Assembly: GCF_011762005.1 (NCBI RefSeq)
Contig: NZ_JAASQU010000001.1
Span: 985,974 to 1,049,973, forward strand
Origin: Qipengyuania flava
Lineage (GTDB): Bacteria > Pseudomonadota > Alphaproteobacteria > Sphingomonadales > Sphingomonadaceae
Direction of reading: 5' to 3'
DNA: 64,000 bases
Positions 16,680-25,604 of this stretch are shown here, in pieces (within the stretch, counting starts at the first letter, position 1; each line of letters starts with the position of its first letter). Both the position numbers and the translations under genes were made by a program. The notes under the pieces were generated by a model, which ran no database searches, had not been told where the DNA came from, and saw nothing but the letters and a program-made list of their open reading frames with translations.

Positions 16680-17306
16680 TCAGAGCAGCCTGTTTGCTGC
16701 GGACGCGCCACCGGCCCACGGTTCGGCGGTCCGGTCGAGCACCAGGTCGCCTTCCCAGGGACGACACAAGGCAAACGCATCCTCGGGCGACCCCTGCGTC
16801 CACAGCCTGCGGTCGGCTTCGCGCAGCAGCACGGGCATGCGGGTGTGGCATTCGGCCGCCGCGCCGCAGGCATCGGTCATCACCATCGAATAGCAGCGCC
16901 CCCATTCTTCGCTGTCGCGCCATACGCCCGCTACTGCGAACAGTTCTGCATCGGGACGGCTGAGCCAGGTGCGCGTCTTTCCGCCCTTGGGGCCTTCGGC
17001 CTCCGCCCAGGCGGTCACCGGGATAAGGCAGCGCCGCTCTTCGAAACTGTAGCGCCAGAAGAAGCTGTCGAGCTTGTCGGTGCGCGCATTGTTGACCGGC
17101 CTGGGCTTGAGCGGCTGGCCGTTCTTGCCCTTCAACACCAACGGAAAGCCCCAGGTCATCTGTGCCAGCCGGCCCTCGGCAACCACCGCCCCGGGGTAGC
17201 CCGGAAAGACCTCCGCACCGAAATTGGCACCGCCCAGTTCGTCGATCGCGTCAAACCATTGCGCGACCTCGTCCTTGTTCTTGGTCATGCGGTAGAGATT
17301 GCACAT
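16680..17306 (-). CDS. SRAP-family (YedK/HMCES-like) abasic-site protein
   Basis: 208-residue SOS-response-associated peptidase. The catalytic Cys2 is present in MCNLYRMTKNKDEV, the PGYPGAVVAEG segment and the MTWGFPLVLKG strand follow, and the active-site Asn/Arg of NNARTDKLDSFFWR and the Glu-His pair (WAEAEGPKGG; ECHTRMPVLL) are in place. These proteins use Cys2 to form a stable DNA-protein crosslink at abasic sites in single-stranded DNA, protecting them from breakage. Its ATG overlaps the TGA of ubiA by one base (TGATG), which suggests translational coupling. Confidence 0.9.
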   Translation of the reverse strand: MCNLYRMTKNKDEVAQWFDAIDELGGANFGAEVFPGYPGAVVAEGRLAQMTWGFPLVLKGKNGQPLKPRPVNNARTDKLDSFFWRYSFEERRCLIPVTAWAEAEGPKGGKTRTWLSRPDAELFAVAGVWRDSEEWGRCYSMVMTDACGAAAECHTRMPVLLREADRRLWTQGSPEDAFALCRPWEGDLVLDRTAEPWAGGASAANRLL

Positions 17307-18220
17307 CAGGCGTTGCCCACGACGAAGCAGGCGGCGGCAACCAGCGCGCCGGTCCAGCGGTTGGCGCGAAAGCGCGCGAGCGGATTGCCCGGATCCTCGC
17401 CGTCGAGCGTTGCCACCTGCCACGCGAGATGCGCGGCTGCGGGCAGCAACGCCAGCAATGCGATCCAGTCGGCGCGATAGAGCCAGAAGGCCAGGGCCCA
17501 CAGGATGACCGCGCTGGCATAGAACATCGCTACACCGCGCTGTACCTGCCCGCCCAGTCGCAATGCGCTGGAACGGATGCCCACCAGCGCATCGTCCTCG
17601 CGATCCTGCATGGCATAGATCGTGTCGTATCCGACCACCCACAGCGCCGCACCCGCATACATCGCCGCCAGCGCGTCCCAATTGTCGGCGCGCAGTTGTG
17701 TCCAGCCGACCAGCAGCCCCCACGTGAAGACCATCCCCAGCCACGCCTGCGGCCACCAGGTGATGCGTTTCATGAAGGGATAGGCGGCGACCGGCGCCAC
17801 GCTCGCCAGCGCGACGGCTTGCGCCAGCGGGCGCAATTGCAGCAGGACCAGCAGCCCGATCGTGCACAGTGCCAGCAGCCAGCCCCAGGCAAGCCTTTTC
17901 GAAATGCGACCGCTCGCGACCGGTCGCAGTGCGGTACGGGCTACGCGACGGTCGAGATCGGCATCGACGATATCGTTGTAGACGCAGCCCGCACCGCGCA
18001 TCGCGATGGCCCCCAGCAGCAACCACGCAAGCACTTCCAGCTGCCAGCCAGCCCCGCTCAGCCACACGCCCCATGCGCAGGGCCAGAACAGCAGCCACCA
18101 GCCGATCGGCCGATCGAATCGCGCCAACTGTGCCAGATCGCGCGGGACCTGGGGCAAGCGCGCGACAAGACCGCGGTGCTCGCTATCGGGGACGACATCG
18201 GGGGTGGCGGGCTCGCTCAT
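17306..18220 (-). CDS. ubiA: 4-hydroxybenzoate octaprenyltransferase
   Basis: 304-residue integral membrane prenyltransferase for ubiquinone synthesis, joining the polyprenyl tail to 4-hydroxybenzoate. Both Asp-rich prenyl-diphosphate/Mg2+ motifs are present: NDIVDADLDRRVART and YDTIYAMQDREDDALVGIRSSA. About eight hydrophobic helices are seen, and RFDRPIGWWLLFWPCAWG is typical of the family start. The ATG at 18220 has GGAG six bases upstream. The gene is divergent from rsmE, with 39 bases between the starts. Confidence 0.94.
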   Translation of the reverse strand: MSEPATPDVVPDSEHRGLVARLPQVPRDLAQLARFDRPIGWWLLFWPCAWGVWLSGAGWQLEVLAWLLLGAIAMRGAGCVYNDIVDADLDRRVARTALRPVASGRISKRLAWGWLLALCTIGLLVLLQLRPLAQAVALASVAPVAAYPFMKRITWWPQAWLGMVFTWGLLVGWTQLRADNWDALAAMYAGAALWVVGYDTIYAMQDREDDALVGIRSSALRLGGQVQRGVAMFYASAVILWALAFWLYRADWIALLALLPAAAHLAWQVATLDGEDPGNPLARFRANRWTGALVAAACFVVGNA

Positions 18221-18259
18221 GGCTTGCTCCCTAACCAAGGTCGTGCCACCTGCAAAGCC

Positions 18260-19015
18260 ATGCCCGCAACCCCCGCCTGGCCGCCCAAGAGCGCCCCCCG
18301 CCTGTTCGTCGAGCAAGAACTGTCCTCCGCGGTGCAGGTCACGATCGAGGGCAATCACGCGCATTACCTGACCAGGGTGATGCGCGTTGCGCCGGGCGAT
18401 GCAGTGATCCTGTGCGACGATATCACGGGAGAATGGGCCGCCGAAGTCGTCGAGGCGGGCAAGCGGCACGTCCTCCTGCAGCCGCGCGATCACCAGCGTC
18501 CGCGCGAAGCCGTGCCCGATTTCTGGCTCTGCCCCGCCCTGCTCAAGAAAGATCGCTTCGACCTCGTGCTCGAGAAGGCGACCGAACTGGGGGTGGACCG
18601 GATCCTCCCCGTGATCACCCGCCGCTGCGTCGCCGACAAGCTCAATGCCGAGCGCGCCGAGACGGTGGTGACCGAAGCCGCCGAGCAATGTGCGCGCACC
18701 GCCTTGCCCGAAGTGGCGGCAGTGTGCAGGCTCGACACGCTGTTGGACGAATGGCCGCAGGAACGGCACCTGTTCTTCGCCGACGAGGAAGGCGGCGAAC
18801 CCGCGGCGGATGCCTTCTGTTATGCCGAAGGGCCCGCCGCGCTGTTGGTAGGGCCGGAAGGCGGGTTCGACGACGCCGAACGCGCCGCGATCCGCGCGCA
18901 CCCGGCATCGGTTGCAATCAGCCTCGGCCCGCGCATCCTGCGCGGCGAAACCGCGGCGATCGCAGGCATGGCGGTGTGGATGGCCGAGGCGGGCGACTGG
19001 CTGGGCGAAGATTAA
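18260..19015 (+). CDS. rsmE: 16S rRNA (uracil(1498)-N(3))-methyltransferase
   Basis: 251-residue SPOUT methyltransferase acting on the 30S decoding region. An N-terminal PUA-like domain (RLFVEQELSSAVQVTIEGNHAHYLTRVMR) is followed by ALLKKDRFDLVLEKATELGVDRI, ITRRCVADKLNAERAETVVTEAAEQC, and the cofactor knot with LLVGPEGGFDDAERAAI and SLGPRILRGETAAIAGMAVW. All RsmE signature elements are present and the length is normal. gshA starts 42 bases downstream on the same strand. Confidence 0.95.
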   Translation: MPATPAWPPKSAPRLFVEQELSSAVQVTIEGNHAHYLTRVMRVAPGDAVILCDDITGEWAAEVVEAGKRHVLLQPRDHQRPREAVPDFWLCPALLKKDRFDLVLEKATELGVDRILPVITRRCVADKLNAERAETVVTEAAEQCARTALPEVAAVCRLDTLLDEWPQERHLFFADEEGGEPAADAFCYAEGPAALLVGPEGGFDDAERAAIRAHPASVAISLGPRILRGETAAIAGMAVWMAEAGDWLGED

Positions 19016-19057
19016 TTTCCTTTTCAGGCAAGGCCCGCTTGCCTATCGCCCCCTGCC

Positions 19058-20428
19058 ATGAGTACGCGCGAGACGTCGGGGGCCGAGGATCCCATCATCG
19101 AAAGCCGCGACCAGCTGGTCGCTCCGATGCAGCGCGGCGAGAAGCCGAAAGCCGACTGGCGCATCGGAACCGAGCATGAAAAGCTCGTCTATTGCTGCAA
19201 GGAACACCGCGCGCTGTCCTATGAAGAGGACGGTGGCATCCGCGATATCCTGCTGTCGCTGCGCGAGTTCGGCTGGGAGCCGATCGAGGAAGGCGGCAAG
19301 GTCATCGCAATGAAGGGCGGCGATGGCACGGTGAGCCTCGAACCCGCTGGCCAGCTCGAACTGTCGGGCGCACCGCTTGAGAACCTGCACGATACCTGCG
19401 AGGAGACCGGGCGCCACCTCGCGCAGGTCAAGGAAATCGGCGAGCGCTACGATGTCGGCTTCCTAGGTCTGGGCATGTGGCCCGACAAGACGCGTGAAGA
19501 ATTGCCGGTGATGCCCAAGGGGCGGTACGACATCATGATGCGGCACATGCCCAAGGTGGGCAATCTGGGCCTCGACATGATGCTGCGCACCTGCACCATC
19601 CAGGTGAATCTCGACTATTCGAGCGAAGCCGACATGGCGCAGAAATTCCGCACCGGGCTCGCACTGCAGCCGTTGGCAACAGCGCTGTTCGCCAATTCGC
19701 CCTTCACCGAAGGGAAACCCAACGGTTACCTGTCCTATCGCAGCCATATCTGGAGCGACACCGACCCGCATCGCACCGGCATGCTGCCCTTCGTGTTCGA
19801 AGACGGCTTCGGATACGAACGCTGGGTCGACTACATGCTCGACGTGCCGATGTATTTTGTCTTCCGCGACGGCAAGTATCTCGACGCGGCGGGGCTGAGC
19901 TTCCGCGACTTCCTCGACGGCAAGCTCGAAATCCTGCCCGGCGAGAAGCCGACCGAAGCCGATTGGTGGGACCACCTCTCGACCGCTTTCCCCGAAGTGC
20001 GGCTCAAGAGCTTTCTCGAAATGCGCGGTGCCGATGGCGGCCCGTGGAGCCGCATCTGTGCGCTGCCCGCCTTCTGGGTCGGCCTTCTATACGAACAGGA
20101 TGCGCTCGACGCGTCGTGGGACCTGGTCAAGCACTGGACGATGGAAGAGCGGGAGGAACTGCGCAATGCAGTGCCCAGGCTCGCGCTCGACGCGCCACTG
20201 CCGGGCGGCGGAAAGCTGCACGATTTGGCGAAGGAAGTGCTGGCGATCGCACGCTCCGGTCTTGCCGCGCGCGCGCGACTGAATTCCTCGGGCGACAATG
20301 AAACCGGATTCCTTGAAACGCTCGACGAGATCGTCGCCAGCGGCAAGGTGCCCGCGCAGGTTCTGCTCGATCGCTACCATGGCGAATGGGGCGGCGACAT
20401 CGACCGCGTCTACAAATACAGCTTCTGA
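19058..20428 (+). CDS. gshA: Glutamate-cysteine ligase (plant/alphaproteobacterial type)
   Basis: 456-residue enzyme for the first step of glutathione synthesis (ATP-dependent joining of Glu and Cys). It matches the class shared by plants and alphaproteobacteria rather than E. coli GshA: DWRIGTEHEKLVY, the core AMKGGDGTVSLEPAGQLELSGAP, MPKVGNLGLDMMLRTCTIQVNLDYSSE, and NSPFTEGKPNGYLSYRSHIWSDTDPHRTG. It lies between rsmE and a small monooxygenase on the same strand. Plant enzymes are redox-switched by disulfides; whether the cysteines here do this is unknown. Confidence 0.96.
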   Translation: MSTRETSGAEDPIIESRDQLVAPMQRGEKPKADWRIGTEHEKLVYCCKEHRALSYEEDGGIRDILLSLREFGWEPIEEGGKVIAMKGGDGTVSLEPAGQLELSGAPLENLHDTCEETGRHLAQVKEIGERYDVGFLGLGMWPDKTREELPVMPKGRYDIMMRHMPKVGNLGLDMMLRTCTIQVNLDYSSEADMAQKFRTGLALQPLATALFANSPFTEGKPNGYLSYRSHIWSDTDPHRTGMLPFVFEDGFGYERWVDYMLDVPMYFVFRDGKYLDAAGLSFRDFLDGKLEILPGEKPTEADWWDHLSTAFPEVRLKSFLEMRGADGGPWSRICALPAFWVGLLYEQDALDASWDLVKHWTMEEREELRNAVPRLALDAPLPGGGKLHDLAKEVLAIARSGLAARARLNSSGDNETGFLETLDEIVASGKVPAQVLLDRYHGEWGGDIDRVYKYSF

Positions 20429-20447
20429 CATTCCGGGGAGAAATGCG

Positions 20448-20750
20448 ATGATCCAGATCAACGGCACCATCAAGCTGGGCCGCCCGATCGATGCCGCCAC
20501 GCGCAAGGCGATCGTCGACATGGTTCGCGCCAGCCGCGCCGAGGACGGCTGCCTCGACTATACCTTTGCTGCCGATCTCGCCGATCCCGACACGCTGGTA
20601 TTGTTCGAACGCTGGCGCGATCGCGCCGCGCTCGATGCGCATGGCGCATCCGATCACATGGCCGAATTCCAGACCTTCATGGCTGCCAATCCGCCCGCTG
20701 CGCGCGACCTGCGTGTCTACGAGACCGACCAGGGCCAGCCGCTCGGCTGA
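20448..20750 (+). CDS. ABM-domain (putative quinol monooxygenase-like) protein
   Basis: 100-residue dimeric alpha-beta barrel protein. It opens with the antiparallel strand MIQINGTIKLGRPIDAATRKAIVDM and shows the family-typical EDGCLDYTFAADLADPDTLVLFERWRDRAALDAH, with a conserved His near SDHMAEF. Members include quinol monooxygenases and haem-degrading or signalling enzymes; no substrate can be deduced. GGGGAG lies eight bases before the ATG. It may be cotranscribed with gshA, 19 bases upstream. Its stop codon abuts the stop of the convergent gene with no gap. Confidence 0.8.
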   Translation: MIQINGTIKLGRPIDAATRKAIVDMVRASRAEDGCLDYTFAADLADPDTLVLFERWRDRAALDAHGASDHMAEFQTFMAANPPAARDLRVYETDQGQPLG

Positions 20751-22106
20751 TCATTCGGCGGGTTGCGGCTCCACGGCGGGCCGGGGGCGCAAGCGGTCCA
20801 ACAGCTTTGTCAGCGGCGCGGTGAGCAGGCCGTGCTTCGCCATATAGGCATGATAGGCGCGGTACTTCGGATCCTCGGCAATCAGATGCGCCTCTTCGGT
20901 CTTGGCGCGCCAGAAATAGATGCCATTGACCACCAGCAGGAAGAAGCTGTTGCGGATCGCTTCGACCGGTGATCCCGTAGTGACGAGGAAGGGCAGGACC
21001 GCGGCCCACCAGAACAGGTTCTTCGACACATATGCCGGGTGGCGGGTGAAGCGGTAGGGACCGTTGGTCAGCACACCGCGATAGGTCAGGTTCGAAAAGC
21101 GCAGCCCGAAGGCAAAGGTCGCCCAGGCGTAGATCGCTGTCAGCCCGACCAGCAGCGCGCCCCAGACGGCGATCAGCAGGTCGTTGCCCGCCATCCAGTG
21201 CAGCCAGCCTGCAGTGCTGTGTTCGTAGCTGATCGCCTTGCCATTGCCGAGAATTCCCCAGACGACCGGCGGATAGCAGATCAGCGCCGCGACCCAGCCG
21301 CCGAGCAGCGGATTGCCCGAACGGATATGCGCGTCGAGCGGACGCATGGTGACGATATAGCCCACCGTCCCGATCATGACATCGACCATGAACATGGCTT
21401 CGATGATCGTCAGCGCGATCCGTTCGGGCCGCGCCACGACTTCAACCAGATCGGCAGTCACGATATGGCGATAGGCGAACGGCACGATCGACAGCATGAA
21501 AGCGGTGAAGAAGGCCTTGATGATCCAAGTCCGCCAGTGCTTCCACACCGCCTCGCTTTCCCAGCCCGGCCGCATCAGCAACAGTGCGCCGAAATGCCAT
21601 GCGTGATCGCGCGGGTTCACCATCACCCGGTCGATCCAGTAGACATAGGGCACCGAGAGGATGACGAGCACCGGCGCGGCGTAGGCGAGCACGGTGATGG
21701 CGAAAACGTATTGCCCGTCCCAATACCAGCGGCACAGGCAATAGAGCCCGGCGATGATCGCCCACGTCGCCCATAGCCCCGCCAGCTTGACCAGCGTCAC
21801 CCCGCGATCGGCAGCGCGACTATGCGCAAGCGACCAGTCGAGCCCGGTGGAGGGACGCAGGTAAACCTTGTCGACCACGACCGACCACAGCGCCATCGGA
21901 ATCGCCGCGGCCAGCAACCCGACCAGCGCGGCATTGGGGCCGCCAAGGGTATCGTAGGGAACCGGCCAATCGAAACGCTCGGCGAGCCAGGGAAAAGCGC
22001 GCGCGAAGGCGACCCAGGCGAACAGCCCGGCCAGACCGACCAGCCCGACGGCCGCCGAGACATCGCTCTGCGGCCGCGACAGGGATGCTTGCTGCGTCGC
22101 GCTCAT
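20751..22106 (-). CDS. Multi-spanning membrane methyltransferase, isoprenylcysteine carboxyl methyltransferase-like
   Basis: 451-residue integral membrane protein with about ten hydrophobic segments. The C-terminal ~130 residues carry the ICMT/PEMT-type methyltransferase signature: FGLRFSNLTYRGVLTNGPYRFTRHPAYVSKNLFWW, and later RAKTEEAHLIAEDPKYRAYHAYM. The N-terminal two thirds is extra compared with typical ~200-residue ICMT proteins and has no recognised domain. The substrate is unknown; lipid or isoprenoid-linked acceptors are possible. It is convergent with the ABM gene, the two stops touching at 20750/20751, and lies 54 bases downstream of bamB. Confidence 0.8.
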   Translation of the reverse strand: MSATQQASLSRPQSDVSAAVGLVGLAGLFAWVAFARAFPWLAERFDWPVPYDTLGGPNAALVGLLAAAIPMALWSVVVDKVYLRPSTGLDWSLAHSRAADRGVTLVKLAGLWATWAIIAGLYCLCRWYWDGQYVFAITVLAYAAPVLVILSVPYVYWIDRVMVNPRDHAWHFGALLLMRPGWESEAVWKHWRTWIIKAFFTAFMLSIVPFAYRHIVTADLVEVVARPERIALTIIEAMFMVDVMIGTVGYIVTMRPLDAHIRSGNPLLGGWVAALICYPPVVWGILGNGKAISYEHSTAGWLHWMAGNDLLIAVWGALLVGLTAIYAWATFAFGLRFSNLTYRGVLTNGPYRFTRHPAYVSKNLFWWAAVLPFLVTTGSPVEAIRNSFFLLVVNGIYFWRAKTEEAHLIAEDPKYRAYHAYMAKHGLLTAPLTKLLDRLRPRPAVEPQPAE

Positions 22107-22160
22107 GACCCGCCCTCGCTAACGCCGAATGGTTAACATGGCGGTCACGCTAGCAGGAAA

Positions 22161-23504
22161 TCACCGGAATGCAGTGATCGTTCCGCTGTCGTCGAGGATA
22201 TAGAGCGTGTTGTTCGCCACGATCGGCGCCAGCGAGACCGGCTGCTTGAGATCGGTAAAGACGGTTGCCGATCCTTCGCCCGTGCTGATGCGGTAGACTT
22301 CGCCTTCGGAATTGACCGCCCACAAATTGCTGCCGGCAAGCACCGGGCCCGACCAGAAGATCGGCCCCTTCTTGTCCTTCTCGTCGCGCCAGCGCGGCAG
22401 TTGGGCCAGCCAACGCACCTTGCCGGTCGAGCGCGCGATGGCGAGCAGGCGCGCATCGTCGGTCAGCGTGAAGATCCACTCGCCCGCGATCGCGGGAGTC
22501 GAGATGCCGGCAAGGTTGAGTTCCCAGATCCGCTGGCCGGTGACCAGTTCGTAGGCGGCCATGCGCCCGCCCTGTCCCAGTGCGTAGACACGGCCGTTGT
22601 CGATGATCGGATCGGCGTCGATATCGGTCAGCGAGCCGACCTGGGTCGAGATCGAGGTAAGCGCGAGCGCATCGGCCCACAGCGTACGGCCGTTCTCGTA
22701 GCGGTGCGCGATCAGCTCGCCCGAACTGTAGCCCGCGATCACCGTGCCCTGCCCCGCGGCAGGAGCGGCGACGCCGAACACACCGGCCTGCGTGGACGAA
22801 CCCGATTCCTGCCATTGCACCGAACCGTCGGCGCTATTGAGCGCGAAGATCTGGTTGTCCTGCGTCATCACGAAGATCGAGCCGAAGGCGATCGTCGGCG
22901 ATCCGCGCAGCGGACCCGACGGCTTGACCTTCCACAGCACCGATCCGCTTGCCGCATTGAGCGCGACGACATTGCCCACGCCATCGGTCATGTAGACCTT
23001 GCCGTCGTCATAGGCCGCGCCCCCACCGAAAGCCGAAGGCTTGAGTTCGCTCTCGATGCCGGGGTTATAGGTCCAGCGCCGCGCGCCGGTTTGCGCGTCG
23101 AAGGCATTCAGCACCCCGTCACCGCCGACGGCATACAGATTGCCACCGCCCACGACCGGTGCGGCACCCAGCCGCCGACGGTTGCTGGCCCCTTCGATGT
23201 CGACGGCAAAGGCACGCGTGGGCGAAGTCGCCAGCGCGAGATGGCCGTAGGACTTGCCTGCATTGCCACCCGCCTGCGCCCAGCTGGCATTGGCCTGCGC
23301 GGGCGGGAGCACGACCGAGACGCCGGCCAGGGCCGGATCGACCTTCGCGCCGGTCTCGATCCGCGACAGGATCGGCTGGCGATCGCCGACGGTTGGCGTA
23401 ACTTTCTTGCCGTCGCCGCCACCGAACAGGCCGCCGCTGCAGGCGCCAAGCCCGATCGCCAGTGCCGTCACGATTGCCGTGCGGGTAAGGAATGTGCGGT
23501 TCAT
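22161..23504 (-). CDS. bamB: Outer membrane protein assembly factor BamB
   Basis: 447-residue lipoprotein. The signal peptide ends with the lipobox LGAC (Cys at residue ~22), and the rest is a PQQ-like beta-propeller with repeated blades such as GGGNLYAVGGDGVLNAFDAQTGARRWTY, GKVYMTDGVGNVVALNAASGSVLWKV and NNTLYILDDSGTITAF. BamB scaffolds BamA in the outer-membrane beta-barrel assembly machine. GAGG lies seven bases before the ATG at 23504. The YfgM-like gene is 40 bases upstream on the same strand, the usual pairing. The usual next gene, der, is not here. Confidence 0.93.
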   Translation of the reverse strand: MNRTFLTRTAIVTALAIGLGACSGGLFGGGDGKKVTPTVGDRQPILSRIETGAKVDPALAGVSVVLPPAQANASWAQAGGNAGKSYGHLALATSPTRAFAVDIEGASNRRRLGAAPVVGGGNLYAVGGDGVLNAFDAQTGARRWTYNPGIESELKPSAFGGGAAYDDGKVYMTDGVGNVVALNAASGSVLWKVKPSGPLRGSPTIAFGSIFVMTQDNQIFALNSADGSVQWQESGSSTQAGVFGVAAPAAGQGTVIAGYSSGELIAHRYENGRTLWADALALTSISTQVGSLTDIDADPIIDNGRVYALGQGGRMAAYELVTGQRIWELNLAGISTPAIAGEWIFTLTDDARLLAIARSTGKVRWLAQLPRWRDEKDKKGPIFWSGPVLAGSNLWAVNSEGEVYRISTGEGSATVFTDLKQPVSLAPIVANNTLYILDDSGTITAFR

Positions 23505-23544
23505 CAAAATCCTCGTTCGTATCTGGTGGCGGCCTCGGCGCGCC

Positions 23545-24342
23545 CTATTGGGTTGCAGCGGCAGCGTTTTCGCCTTCGCCCGCCTCGCGTTCGACCCCTT
23601 GTTCCTCGAGCAGCGCATCGACGTCCTCGATCGCGTCCACGCCCAGCACGCCGGCCATCTGCCGGGCGCGCGAGCGCAGCGTTTCGGGCGCGTTCTCATC
23701 CTTGGCGATCTGCGCGAACAGAGCGCCGGCCTCGGCCCGCTCGTCCTGATCGAGATAGGCATGCGCAACGAGCTCGCCCGCGCTGGCGAAATAGGGCTTG
23801 CCGGGTGTCGCCAACGGCTTGAGCGCAGCGATGATCGCAGCGCTGTCCATCTCGTCATACTCGATGACCACCTGCCGCAGCCGCGCGAGGTCGCGCATGG
23901 CGGGGGCCGCATCTTCGTTCCCGGCGACCTGCCCGAACAGGGTCGCGGCCTCCTCGGTGTCGCCGCGCTGTTCGGCAATCCCCGCGCGCATCATCATCGC
24001 GGCGATCGCGGCACCGCCTTCCTTGCCCGCCAATTCCTCCAGCTGGGCGTAACCGCTGTCGAGATTGCCCGCCTGGATCTGGTCGAGCGCACCGACAAGA
24101 GCTTCGGAATCGCGTTCCATCGCGGCTTCCTGCCGGCTGTCCCAGTACAGATAGCCTGCGAACGCTGCGAGACCGAGAATGAGCAGCGCGAACAGCGGCT
24201 TGCCCCAGCGGGCGAGAAAGGCATCGGCATCGCTCTGGCGGACCGCATCGTCCACCTCGCGCAGCAGCGCTTCCTGCTCGGCATCGGCCTTCTTGGCGCG
24301 CTTCTCTTCGCGGGTCAGTTCGTTCTTGGGTGTCAGGGCCAC
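23545..24342 (-). CDS. YfgM-like TPR membrane protein
   Basis: 265-residue protein with a cytoplasmic acidic/basic N-terminus (ALTPKNELTREEKRAKK, then EALLREVDDAVRQSDADAFLARWG), one transmembrane helix (PLFALLILGLAAFAGYLYW) and a periplasmic TPR-like helical domain. It resembles YfgM, which contacts SecYEG and periplasmic chaperones in E. coli and is encoded next to bamB there as here. The GTG at 24342 gives the usual MALTP-type start, with GGAG nine bases before it; an ATG at 24357 is also in frame. The C-terminus is Ala/Glu-rich. Confidence 0.83.
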   Translation of the reverse strand: MALTPKNELTREEKRAKKADAEQEALLREVDDAVRQSDADAFLARWGKPLFALLILGLAAFAGYLYWDSRQEAAMERDSEALVGALDQIQAGNLDSGYAQLEELAGKEGGAAIAAMMMRAGIAEQRGDTEEAATLFGQVAGNEDAAPAMRDLARLRQVVIEYDEMDSAAIIAALKPLATPGKPYFASAGELVAHAYLDQDERAEAGALFAQIAKDENAPETLRSRARQMAGVLGVDAIEDVDALLEEQGVEREAGEGENAAAATQ

Positions 24343-24458
24343 TGGGCCGGGCTCCATCTGGAAAGGGTTTGCTTGCGCGGCTCTTTAAGGACAGGCGGGT
24401 ACGAGGGCAATGGTCGGCACTGCCTGTCCCCGTCCGCGTGAATGGCCGATGAAAGCGT

Positions 24459-25604
24459 TCACAGCTCGATCCGCATCGCGCTCGAATAGAGCCGACGATA
24501 GGTTGCGATCATCTTCGCCTCGTCGAACTGGGCGACAGCCCTCGCGCGGTTCGCCTCGCCCACTTCGCGGCGCAACTCCTTCGACACGGCGAGCTGGACC
24601 AGCGCCATGCGCAACTCCTCTTCATTGCCCGGCGGAGTGATGAATTCCGCATTGGCCTCGGAAACCATTCCCGCAATGTCGCCGACCGCGGGCGCGACCA
24701 CCGGCAGTCCAGCCGCCATGGCCTCGATCACCGAGACGGGGAATTGCTCGGAATCGCTCGACAGCGCGAATATGTCGAACAGGCCGATCACACGCGCCGG
24801 ATCGTCGGTCGCGCCGGGCAGATGCACCCGGTGGTTGATCTGCAGCCGGTCCGCTTCCGCGAGGATTGCCTCGCGTGCCTCGCCCTCGCCCAGAATGACC
24901 AACTGCCAGTTCTCGGCGAGGTCGTTGAAGACCCGCACCAGCCGGGGGAGGTTCTTGACCGTACGCAGCCCGGCGAGCGTGCCGACCCAGAATTCGCCCG
25001 GATGCTTGATCAACCGCAAGGCGTCCTTCTTCGGACGCATGGCGAAGGCCTTAGTATCGATCCCGTTGGGGATGCGCTTCACCCGGCCAAGCGGTTGCTG
25101 CCAGTCGACCAGCGCGACCTCTTCCAGCCGTTCGGAAGGGACGACCAGCCCCGCGGTCTTGCCCAGCGCGATGCGGCGATACCAGGTCCGGCGCTTCTTG
25201 AGGCGTTTCGCTTCGCTTTCGTCGAAGCCGTCCTCATGGTGGATCAGCGGTGGAAGATTGTGCAGGTCCTTGAACAGCGTGTGCGCCATCACCGCGTCCA
25301 GCGCACCCCAATTGTACGTGCAGACGAGATCGTATCCCTGCATCGCCTTTGCCAGCTTTTGCAGCCGCCCGGGTGTCGGCCGTCCTTTCAACGCGGGAAA
25401 GGGGGGCTGGATGCGGACGTCATTGCCCTTGGCGATGCGCTCTGCCGCTTCCAGATGGTCGGGCTCGGCCGAGACGATGCTGTGCCGCGCGTTCTTGCCG
25501 AAGGCGTTGATTAGCTGGACCGTGCGCAGCTCCTTGCCCCCCGCAGCGAAAGTCGATTGCAGGTGCAGGATATGCGGAACCGCCCCGCCGCGGGGCCGGC
25601 TCAT
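24459..25604 (-). CDS. GT4-type glycosyltransferase
   Basis: 381-residue GT-B glycosyltransferase. The N-terminal half starts HILHLQSTFAAGGKELRTVQL, the GGKE loop typical of acceptor-side domains. The C-terminal half has RVKRIPNGIDTKAF, WVGTLAGLRTVKNLPRLV and the nucleotide-sugar motif LSSDSEQFPVSVIEAMAAGLPVVAPAVGDI, where the EAMAAGLPVV segment carries the E-x7-E-type donor site. The sugar and acceptor are unknown; envelope polysaccharide is likely. Its start overlaps the stop of the hydrolase gene upstream by four bases (ATGA), so the two are translationally coupled. Confidence 0.88.
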   Translation of the reverse strand: MSRPRGGAVPHILHLQSTFAAGGKELRTVQLINAFGKNARHSIVSAEPDHLEAAERIAKGNDVRIQPPFPALKGRPTPGRLQKLAKAMQGYDLVCTYNWGALDAVMAHTLFKDLHNLPPLIHHEDGFDESEAKRLKKRRTWYRRIALGKTAGLVVPSERLEEVALVDWQQPLGRVKRIPNGIDTKAFAMRPKKDALRLIKHPGEFWVGTLAGLRTVKNLPRLVRVFNDLAENWQLVILGEGEAREAILAEADRLQINHRVHLPGATDDPARVIGLFDIFALSSDSEQFPVSVIEAMAAGLPVVAPAVGDIAGMVSEANAEFITPPGNEEELRMALVQLAVSKELRREVGEANRARAVAQFDEAKMIATYRRLYSSAMRIEL